Source: an uncultured Prevotella sp.
GTDB taxonomy: Bacteria > Bacteroidota > Bacteroidia > Bacteroidales > Bacteroidaceae
Direction: 5' to 3'
Length of the DNA stretch: 10,869 bases
Assembly: GCA_900762125.1 (NCBI GenBank)
Contig: CAAFFL010000214.1
Span: 1-10,869 of the forward strand
The position numbers and the translations under genes were made by a program. The notes under the pieces were generated by a model. That model searched no databases, was not told the origin of the DNA, and was given only the letters and a program-made list of their open reading frames with translations. Below, piece by piece: positions 5,624-10,869 of this stretch (its first letter is position 1; each line of letters starts with the position of its first letter).

Positions 5624-6691
5624 TTAATGCTGTGCCTCAAAATCCTTCATGCACTGAACGAGTGCGTTGACACCCTCGAGCGTCTGAGCATTGTAGCAGC
5701 TGGCACGGAAGCCACCGACCGAACGATGACCCTTGATGCCGACCATGCCGCGCTCCGTAGCGAACTCCAGGAACGGCTTCTCCAGTTCCTTATACTCATC
5801 GTTCATGACGAAGCAGAGGTTCATCACCGAGCGATCCTCAGTAGCGACGGTGCCGCGGAAGAGTTTGTTGCGGTCAATCTCTTCGTAGACGATCTTCGCA
5901 CGCTCCTGAGCACGACGGTCCATCTCCTTGACGCCACCCTCGGCCTTCACCCAGCGCATCGTCTCAAGCAGTGAATAGATAGGTACCACAGGCGGCGTGT
6001 TGAACATGGAGCCCTTGTCGACATGCGTACGATAGTCGATCATCGTCGGGAGCTCACGCGGCGCCTTGCCCAGCATGTCGTCCTTGAGAATGATGCAGGT
6101 GACACCGGCCATAGCCATATTCTTCTGCGCACCAGCATAGATAGCGGTGTACTTCGACACGTCGACGGGGCGGCTCATGATGTCGGAGCTCATGTCTGCG
6201 ATCAGTGGCACGGGAGCGTCATAGTCCTTGCGCACCTCCGTACCGAAGATGGTGTTGTTCGTCGTGATGTGGAGATAGTCCAGATCAGCGGGGATGTCGA
6301 AGTTGTGCGGCAGATGCATGTAGTTGTCATCGGCAGATGAGGCGACCTCCACGACCTCACCGAAGTGCTTAGCCTCCTTCATGGCCTTCTTGGCCCATGT
6401 ACCGGTGTTCACGTAGCCAGCCTTCTTGATCAGGAAGTTTGCCGGGATCTGCATAAACTGCAGCGAGGCGCCACCACCGAGGAAGATGACCGAGTAGCCC
6501 TCGGGGACGTCGAGCAGCTCCTTGATCAGTGCTACAGTTTCGTCGACGACGGGCTGGAAGTCCTTTGCACGATGACTGATTTCCATCAGAGAGAGGCCTG
6601 AACCGTTGAAGTCCAGGATTTGCTTTGCAGTGTTCTCAATGACGACGCGGGGCAGCATTGACGGACCTGCGTTAAAGTTGTACTTCTTCAT
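5624..6691 (-). CDS. serC: Phosphoserine aminotransferase
   Basis: PLP-dependent class V aminotransferase that converts 3-phosphohydroxypyruvate and glutamate to O-phosphoserine and 2-oxoglutarate (it can also act in the vitamin B6 route where that exists). At 355 residues it has the usual length. The N-terminus YNFNAGPSMLP (4-14) and SGLSLMEISHRAKDF (31-45) are characteristic. GGGASLQF (72-79) holds the cofactor phosphate loop, and IADMSSDIMSRPVDVSKY (164-181) precedes the Schiff-base lysine K190 in YAGAQKNMAMAG. The C-terminal GIKGHRSVGGFRASCYNA is the substrate-binding family signature. It is the first gene of the serC-serA-DUF1015-yigZ run and has a promoter about 80 bp upstream. The ATG at 6691 starts directly at the conserved N-terminus. 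Confidence 0.97.
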   Translation of the reverse strand: MKKYNFNAGPSMLPRVVIENTAKQILDFNGSGLSLMEISHRAKDFQPVVDETVALIKELLDVPEGYSVIFLGGGASLQFMQIPANFLIKKAGYVNTGTWAKKAMKEAKHFGEVVEVASSADDNYMHLPHNFDIPADLDYLHITTNNTIFGTEVRKDYDAPVPLIADMSSDIMSRPVDVSKYTAIYAGAQKNMAMAGVTCIILKDDMLGKAPRELPTMIDYRTHVDKGSMFNTPPVVPIYSLLETMRWVKAEGGVKEMDRRAQERAKIVYEEIDRNKLFRGTVATEDRSVMNLCFVMNDEYKELEKPFLEFATERGMVGIKGHRSVGGFRASCYNAQTLEGVNALVQCMKDFEAQH

Positions 6692-6717
6692 CTCAATATC
6701 TGTTTAATGGGTTTAAT

Positions 6718-6771
6718 CTATTTCATATCGGCCTCCAAAGTCGATGTTTTCATAGGGGTGTCCTCTTTCAT
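6718..6771 (-). other. Possible 17-codon leader ORF upstream of serC
   Basis: On the minus strand an ATG at 6771 opens 17 codons (MKEDTPMKTSTLEADMK) ending at TAG, 26 bp before the serC ATG. The ATG would be almost at the predicted transcription start. The peptide has a single serine and no run of regulatory codons, and no terminator/antiterminator pair is evident. It may be chance; no family is recognised. Confidence 0.2.
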
Positions 6772-6776
6772 GTCTG

Positions 6777-6808
6777 CGAAATTACATTATTTTATTGAAA
6801 CAAGCAAA
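6777..6808 (-). promoter_or_regulatory. Probable promoter of the serC operon
   Basis: On the minus strand TTTG (6808-6805) is followed after exactly 20 nt by TAATTTCG (6784-6777), one base away from TAnnTTTG. The predicted start near 6772 leaves a leader of about 80 nt before serC. No riboswitch fold was recognised in it. Confidence 0.5.
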
Positions 6809-6860
6809 TTTTATTGCAGATATTTATCTTCAAACTCGCTCTGCTATCAATTCCTTACAA

Positions 6861-6890
6861 ATTCTTTGCAAGAATATCGATTCTATATTC
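6861..6890 (-). other. Overlapping weak hairpins after the helicase gene
   Basis: Two AT-rich 6-bp inverted repeats lie 17-46 bp after the helicase stop: GAATAT/ATATTC (6872-6877 with 6885-6890) and ATTCTT/AAGAAT (6861-6866 with 6870-6875). Neither is followed by a proper U-tract, so a transcription-terminating role is only a guess. The rest of the gap 6709-6906 holds the serC promoter and leader. Confidence 0.2.
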
Positions 6891-6906
6891 CGTGTGCCCC
6901 AACAAC

Positions 6907-8262
6907 CTATCTGATTGGCTCTACGACGGTTTTCAAACCTTTAATTTTCTCGTCCTGCAGCTGCCGGATGGTGCCTTTTGCCTTCGTCCGACTGACCGCC
7001 ACATAGGCATAATGGTCGAAGACATCGATGCGGCCGATGTCCTGCGCCGTGAGCCCACCTTTCTTACAGAGGAAGCCCACGATGTCACCCTTGGAGATCT
7101 TGTCCTTCTTGCCCTTGCCAATGTAGAGCGTGGCCATCTGTGGCTGAGGGATAGCGAGACAATCGCCAGCTGCAACCTTCTCCACCAGCTCCGCGGGCAG
7201 TTCGTAGCACTCCACGTCGGCATCAACATAGTCGGGTATCGCTTCCTCCGGACCGAGGATGAAGAATGCCTGGCCGTGCTTGTCCCATCGTGCCGTGCGC
7301 CCCACCCGATGCACATAGCCGTCTTCGCCCTCAGGCAGATGGTAGTGGATGACGTTCTCCACATCGGGGATGTCGAGTCCACGACTGCCGAGGTCAGTGC
7401 TCACGAGGATGTTTGCCGAGGCGTTCGAGAACTTATAGAGAGCCTCCTCGCGCCCCCGCTGGTCCAATCCGCCATGAAACGCGCTGACGGTGAAGCCCTC
7501 CTGCCGCAGAAAGTCCGCCACACGCTCCACCGACTGCCGATAGTTGAGGAAGACGATCGAACTCTTGCTTCCGCGGTCGAGGAGCAACGTCTTAAGCGTC
7601 TGGAGCTTATCCTTATCGGGACTCAACACTTCATAAACCTTGATGCGGTCGGGGGTCTGCTCAGAAGCTTCACGGAAGTCAACACGGCTGACCGCCCGCT
7701 GATGTCCTGTGGCAGGCGTCATAAATGTGGGAATCTCCTCAGCATCCGTGGCGGAGACGAGGATGCGGCGTGCCGTGGCGGGGAGCTTCTCCAAGAGCGT
7801 CTGCATCTCCTCGTGGAAGCCCATCTCGAGGCATTTGTCAAACTCATCGATGACGACGATGCGCACGGCATCAGCCACGAGGTTGCCCTTGTCCAGATGG
7901 TCGATCAGTCGGCCGGGTGTGCCAAAGACCACCTGCGGTCTGACGCTGCGGATGACGCGATGCTCATCCATCGTTGCGCGACCGCCATAGACCGCCATCG
8001 ACCGCAGGCCCGCGCCCATATTCTTCAAGACATTGTGCGACTGCAGGGCAAGCTCGCGACCGGGTACAATGACGACCATCTGCAACGCATCCAGTTGTAC
8101 GTCAAGCTTCTCGATGGTTGGCAACAGATAGGCCAGCGTCTTGCCGGAGCCCGTCGGACTGAGGATCACCACCTGGTCGTCGGTCGTGGCAATGGCTTCG
8201 TAGGCCGCCTGCTGCATCTCGTTGAGCCGGATGCCTAGTTTTTGGAGAATCTTTTCTATCAT
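6907..8262 (-). CDS. DbpA-like DEAD-box RNA helicase (DEFD variant)
   Basis: ATP-dependent RNA helicase of 451 residues. RecA-like domain 1 shows motif I SPTGSGKT (35-42), Ia PGRELA (67-72), Ib TPGR (115-118), motif II DEFD (139-142) and III SAT (170-172). Domain 2 shows IVFLNYR (236-242), STDLGSRGLDIP (288-299) and motif VI HRVGRTAR (318-325). The C-terminus (about 378-451; TLYIGKGKKDKISKGDIVG, GGLTAQDIGRIDVFDHYAYVAV) matches the DbpA RNA-binding domain, which in E. coli recognises helix 92 of 23S rRNA. A role in late 50S assembly is therefore likely. Motif II has Phe in place of Ala (DEFD rather than DEAD), and the aromatic part of the Q motif is not clear. The ATG at 8262 is preferred to a TTG four codons upstream. 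It lies 81 bp after the TPR pair; no convincing promoter of its own was found. Confidence 0.92.
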   Translation of the reverse strand: MIEKILQKLGIRLNEMQQAAYEAIATTDDQVVILSPTGSGKTLAYLLPTIEKLDVQLDALQMVVIVPGRELALQSHNVLKNMGAGLRSMAVYGGRATMDEHRVIRSVRPQVVFGTPGRLIDHLDKGNLVADAVRIVVIDEFDKCLEMGFHEEMQTLLEKLPATARRILVSATDAEEIPTFMTPATGHQRAVSRVDFREASEQTPDRIKVYEVLSPDKDKLQTLKTLLLDRGSKSSIVFLNYRQSVERVADFLRQEGFTVSAFHGGLDQRGREEALYKFSNASANILVSTDLGSRGLDIPDVENVIHYHLPEGEDGYVHRVGRTARWDKHGQAFFILGPEEAIPDYVDADVECYELPAELVEKVAAGDCLAIPQPQMATLYIGKGKKDKISKGDIVGFLCKKGGLTAQDIGRIDVFDHYAYVAVSRTKAKGTIRQLQDEKIKGLKTVVEPIR

Positions 8263-8343
8263 TTTATGATGCAATAACTATGTAAAGGGATTGTAAAACA
8301 TAAGGTTTTATGCCTCGATAAGTAGGCTTTTCCGCTGTCAACA

Positions 8344-9543
8344 CTAACCATTCAGAATACGGTCCACCTCCTCAAACTCCTTGCCCATGTTCAGGTTCAG
8401 GTAGATGGTGTAGAGCGGCAGGCCCCACTTGTCCTTGGCGTCCGGCCGCAGACGTCGGTAGGTCTCCAGATAGGGCAAGGCCGTGCGGTAGTAGTCGACA
8501 ATCTGCTTCTTCTGCCGTGCGGTGGGCTTGACCGTCTTGTCGAGGAGGACGCCTTCGTTGAACCGTGCCAGCCCAGCATTGAGGAACACCTCTGCCGTGG
8601 AGTCTTTCAGCTGTATCAGCGAGTCGCAAATCTGGAAGCAGCCCTCGTTGTCACCCATGTTGAGCAACAGCGAGCTCTTTGCGATCCAGAATCCCCGCTT
8701 GTCGCATGTCGTCCGCAAGGCCTCATCGGTGAGCTTCAAGGCTTGGTCGTAGTCCTTCCGCGAGGAATAGTAGTCGAGCAGATGGGCATAGAAATAAGGT
8801 GAGCAGGGATAGCGGTCGAAGCCCTCCCGAAGCGTAGTGATGCAGCGTTCGATGTCGCCGTCGCGCTGGTAGGTCTCCGCCAGATACTGGAGCATCACCT
8901 CGAAGTGCGCCGTGTCCTTCAGTGCCAAATAAGTATGGTGGAGCGTCCGCTTGCTGTCGCCAAGCTTATAGGCGCAGTACACCGCCCAGTAGGCAGCCGA
9001 CGGCAGCCGACGGTCGGTCTCATGATATTTATAAGCGGTGAAGAGCGGCCGGCTGGCGGTGGAGATATACTGGTCGAGCAAGGCATACGCCTCGTTCCAC
9101 TTCTGCTTCCGGACATAGAACAGTCCACCGTTGAGGAGGTTTGGCCGGAGCTTGTTGAGCAGTTCGGCATGTTGCTTGCGGTAGGCAGGCCTCACCCTAC
9201 CCTTCTTGTCGGGCCGTGCGTCAATGGAGTCGAAGGCTTCCATCTGGATGAACATCCTTGAGGCGATGCCGAAGAGCGCCGTGGTGTCGTATTTCTGCTT
9301 GAGGTATAGCTTCTCGTTGCCTTGCTCATATTGCTTGAGGAGCGCGTCGAACATCGTCGTCCAGATCTTCGTGTTCTCGCGGTTGGCAGAGTCCTTGAGC
9401 AGCTTCAGCATGCTCTGCTCCGCCTTGTCGAGCGAGGTACCCTTCTGCACCTGTTCACGTGCCGTGGCGATGTCCTTCTTCTGTGCTGTGGCCGTCAGCG
9501 TCCCTCCGAGGATGACGGCGGCTATGATGATGAATCTTCTCAT
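8344..9543 (-). CDS. Exported TPR-like protein (downstream paralogue)
   Basis: Protein of 399 residues with no recognised specific family. A Sec signal peptide is clear: MRR, a hydrophobic core FIIIAAVILGGTLTATA (4-20), then QKKD, so cleavage is likely around residue 20. There is no lipobox Cys, so it is probably periplasmic. The remainder is almost all helical. TPR-like helix pairs are visible at about 215-245 (YLAETYQRDGDIERCITTLREGF) and 250-278 (AHLLDYYSSRKDYDQALKLTDEAL), with weaker ones after that. The ATG at 9543 is chosen because it overlaps the upstream stop as ATGA and starts the signal peptide; the open frame extends 24 codons further upstream without a sensible N-terminus. From about residue 86 it aligns with the protein encoded just upstream (shared YRK, GG-FY-R, AAYxA and LLDYYS/IMDYFS positions), so the two are tandem paralogues. 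Confidence 0.85.
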   Translation of the reverse strand: MRRFIIIAAVILGGTLTATAQKKDIATAREQVQKGTSLDKAEQSMLKLLKDSANRENTKIWTTMFDALLKQYEQGNEKLYLKQKYDTTALFGIASRMFIQMEAFDSIDARPDKKGRVRPAYRKQHAELLNKLRPNLLNGGLFYVRKQKWNEAYALLDQYISTASRPLFTAYKYHETDRRLPSAAYWAVYCAYKLGDSKRTLHHTYLALKDTAHFEVMLQYLAETYQRDGDIERCITTLREGFDRYPCSPYFYAHLLDYYSSRKDYDQALKLTDEALRTTCDKRGFWIAKSSLLLNMGDNEGCFQICDSLIQLKDSTAEVFLNAGLARFNEGVLLDKTVKPTARQKKQIVDYYRTALPYLETYRRLRPDAKDKWGLPLYTIYLNLNMGKEFEEVDRILNG

Positions 9544-10442
9544 TTTGTTTCCTGTTGTTCTTGTATCCCTTTGTTTGCCTCCAACTGCACCAGCTTCCGT
9601 CGAGCCTCCGTACACGATGGCGAGAGCTGCAAAGCCTTGCCATAGGCCTCGATGGCTCCGTCGGCGTCACCCGCCTGGCAACGTGTGTCACCAAGCATCA
9701 CCCAAGCCAGCAGATAGGTGGAGTCGCGGTTGAGCTCTGCCTCCGCAAACTGTGTCGCAGCCGCCGTGCGCCCTGGCCACGAGAAATAGTCCATGATCTG
9801 GCGGAAGTAGGCTTGGTTGCCGAGCGCCTGCTGGTGGAGCATCATCACCGACATCAGATAGCGGGCAGAGTCCACGGGTGTAGCCATCGTCGACCGCAGG
9901 CACTCGCTCTTGATCTCCGCAGCGTCCTGTGCCAAGTCAGCATTGGTCTCGGCGATGTTCGCATAGCGTTGCGCCGTGAGATAGTCGCCACTGCCGAGTG
10001 CGAGGAGTGCAGCGAAATAAGCCACATGGGCATCTACGGGTCGCCAGTGTCCACTGAAGAGACGGCTGCTGATGCAATTCATATACGTGGCATAGCACAT
10101 CTGCGCCGCTTTGTTGTCCTGCCGTTCGTAGAAAAAAGAGCCACCGTCGATGAGCCGTTTCAAAAAGGGGCTCAGCCGTTTGCTGTTGCGCTTGCGGTAG
10201 TCGTAGTGGATGGTGCCGTCGGCCGCCGTCGTGCCGTCATACTGGTCACAGAGCAGCGCCATACGAAACATCTCGTTCATGCGGGTATAGAACGTTGCGG
10301 CATCGGTGATGGCAGGCATCAGATCGTAGTACTCGGACACCTTGGCGTTGAGCGCCTTCGCATGAGCACGTCGATCCTCATCCTCTGCCAGCGTAGGGAG
10401 GACAATGCTGAGCAACAATATGATGATGAATCCGCGACGCAT
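9540..10442 (-). CDS. Exported TPR-domain protein (upstream paralogue)
   Basis: Protein of 300 residues with no recognised specific family. The N-terminus MRRGFIIILLLSIVLPTLAEDEDRR is a Sec signal peptide, probably cut after LA (19); no lipobox Cys is present, so a periplasmic location is inferred. One good TPR lies at about 245-278 (LAWVMLGDTRCQAGDADGAIEAYGKALQLSP). The rest is helical, and the C-terminus is a Q/E/K-rich tail. The start is the ATG at 10442. An upstream in-frame start at 10472 is ruled out because it would fall inside the -7 promoter box. The stop overlaps the next start (ATGA), so the pair is translationally coupled. It lacks the extra N-terminal helical stretch of about 70 residues carried by its paralogue. 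The conserved gene neighbourhood gives no function; assembly or envelope scaffolding is only a guess from the fold. Confidence 0.85.
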   Translation of the reverse strand: MRRGFIIILLLSIVLPTLAEDEDRRAHAKALNAKVSEYYDLMPAITDAATFYTRMNEMFRMALLCDQYDGTTAADGTIHYDYRKRNSKRLSPFLKRLIDGGSFFYERQDNKAAQMCYATYMNCISSRLFSGHWRPVDAHVAYFAALLALGSGDYLTAQRYANIAETNADLAQDAAEIKSECLRSTMATPVDSARYLMSVMMLHQQALGNQAYFRQIMDYFSWPGRTAAATQFAEAELNRDSTYLLAWVMLGDTRCQAGDADGAIEAYGKALQLSPSCTEARRKLVQLEANKGIQEQQETK

Positions 10443-10469
10443 CCGAGCTATCCTTATTATTATAGAATA

Positions 10470-10501
10470 CAAAGTTAAGACTTATTCCCGAGAGTAGCAA
10501 A
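10470..10501 (-). promoter_or_regulatory. Promoter of the TPR gene pair
   Basis: TTTG (10501-10498), a 20-nt spacer and TAACTTTG (10477-10470) fully match the Bacteroidetes consensus. The predicted start near 10465 leaves a leader of about 22 nt before the ATG at 10442. The box-to-box sequence matches that of the Rep operon promoter at 24 of 32 positions. Confidence 0.75.
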
Positions 10502-10535
10502 AAGATATAGAATGTTTAACAAAAATGGCTAAACG

Positions 10536-10569
10536 AAAAAAGAGCTCCAAGCCAATGGACTTGAAGCTC
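10536..10569 (-). terminator. Intrinsic terminator of the tRNA-Asp pair
   Basis: On the minus strand GAGCTTCAAG (10569-10560) pairs with CTTGGAGCTC (10551-10542) over 10 bp including one G-T pair, with an 8-nt loop, followed by six T residues. It lies about 15 nt after the second tRNA-Asp and ends that transcript before the TPR promoter. Confidence 0.9.
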
Positions 10570-10583
10570 CTTGAAACGGTTCG

Positions 10584-10657
10584 CGGTGCGTACGAGACTC
10601 GAACTCGTGACCTCCTGCGTGACAGGCAGGCATTCTAACCAACTGAACTAACGCACC
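10584..10657 (-). tRNA. tRNA-Asp (anticodon GUC), downstream copy, no encoded CCA
   Basis: A complete 74-nt cloverleaf: acceptor GGTGCGT/ACGCACC with discriminator G, D-arm GTTC/GAAT, anticodon stem CCTGC/GCAGG with loop CTGTCAC (anticodon GTC), and T-arm ACGAG-TTCGAGT-CTCGT with a canonical T-loop. The three bases after the discriminator are CGA, not CCA, so this copy needs CCA addition after 3' trimming. It is the second gene in the transcript, 101 bp offset from its twin. Confidence 0.95.
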
Positions 10658-10681
10658 AAAAGTTGCAATCAGCGAGGCGGT

Positions 10682-10758
10682 TGGCGGTGCGTACGAGACT
10701 CGGACTCGTGACCTCCTGCGTGACAGGCAGGCATTCTAACCAACTGAACTAACGCACC
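10682..10758 (-). tRNA. tRNA-Asp (anticodon GUC), upstream copy with CCA and C55
   Basis: The 74-nt body is identical to the downstream copy except for one base: plus-strand G10703 (A in the twin) makes the T-loop TCCGAGT, placing C instead of U at position 55, the universal pseudouridine site. The CCA is encoded (10684-10682). Acceptor, D and anticodon arms are intact, with anticodon GTC. It is the promoter-proximal gene of the pair; 24 nt separate its CCA from the next tRNA body. Confidence 0.94.
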
Positions 10759-10800
10759 TTAAATCTCCTCATCGGAGGCCTCAGTTCTGAATTGCGAGTG

Positions 10801-10832
10801 CAAAGGTAATGCTTTTACTTCACACCTGCAAA
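10801..10832 (-). promoter_or_regulatory. Promoter of the tRNA-Asp pair
   Basis: TTTG (10832-10829), a 20-nt spacer and TACCTTTG (10808-10801) match the Bacteroidetes consensus. The predicted start near 10797 leaves a leader of about 39 nt before the first tRNA. The block 10792-10811 is 19/20 identical to the tRNA-Ser promoter, including the GC-rich discriminator. Confidence 0.75.
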
Positions 10833-10869
10833 TTTTCCATTGACTTTTTTCCAAAAAATTCTGCTAAAA

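Noticed and set aside
6814..8238. A 474-codon open frame on the plus strand
   Set aside because: It lies antisense to the helicase, whose motifs are complete. The plus frame encodes no recognisable domain and arises from GC-rich codon structure, as do the other long plus-strand frames (1848-2495, 4640-5482, 9555-10478).
8294..8310. Inverted repeat TAAAAC/GTTTTA between the TPR pair and the helicase
   Set aside because: The 6-bp AT-rich stem has no U-tract, so it is not supported as a terminator. The overlapping TATGTTTT resembles a -7 box but has no TTTG at the right distance.
9544..9615. Upstream extension of the second TPR gene
   Set aside because: It would place 24 charged residues before the signal peptide and deep in the upstream gene, while the ATGA overlap gives a natural start.

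Overview
The window looks like a chromosomal segment from a Bacteroidales bacterium, most likely the Prevotella group. Base composition is near 50% GC. Promoters fit the Bacteroidetes pattern (TTTG about 20 bp upstream of TAnnTTTG), Shine-Dalgarno sequences are weak, and DUF4494 and a Lys-type (type IIIK) phosphoglycerate dehydrogenase are both typical of this phylum. Every supported gene lies on the minus strand, so transcription runs from high to low coordinates. The genus is inferred, not proven.

Layout in the direction of transcription. (1) 10.8-10.5 kb: a promoter, two tandem tRNA-Asp(GUC) genes and a strong intrinsic terminator. The two tRNAs differ by one base in the T-loop and one base in the CCA position. 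(2) 10.5-8.3 kb: a promoter and two exported TPR-type proteins joined by an ATGA overlap, which are diverged tandem paralogues. (3) 8.26-6.9 kb: a DbpA-like DEAD-box RNA helicase with a DEFD box and an rRNA-binding tail. (4) 6.8-2.8 kb: a promoter, then serC, serA, a DUF1015 protein and a YigZ/IMPACT-family protein, closely spaced as one operon. SerA and SerC convert 3-phosphoglycerate to phosphoserine. No serB is present, and the DUF1015 protein carries a DGHHR motif like that of ParB-fold serine kinases. (5) 2.72-2.53 kb: tRNA-Ser(CGA) with its own promoter and terminator. (6) 2.5-0.03 kb: a promoter, then a Rep_3/RepB-like replication initiator, a DUF4494 protein and a YggS/PLPBP family PLP-homeostasis protein, tightly coupled.

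Most of the window is housekeeping, with no insertion sequence, phage gene, CRISPR array or defence island. The points that stand out are: a plasmid-type initiator fixed in a chromosomal operon; the tRNA-Asp pair with reciprocal single-base departures; a 20-bp promoter block shared by the two tRNA transcription units; a five-unit heptamer array that holds the DUF1015 stop codon and touches the TTG start of yigZ; and the serC-serA-DUF1015 linkage as a lead on serine metabolism.
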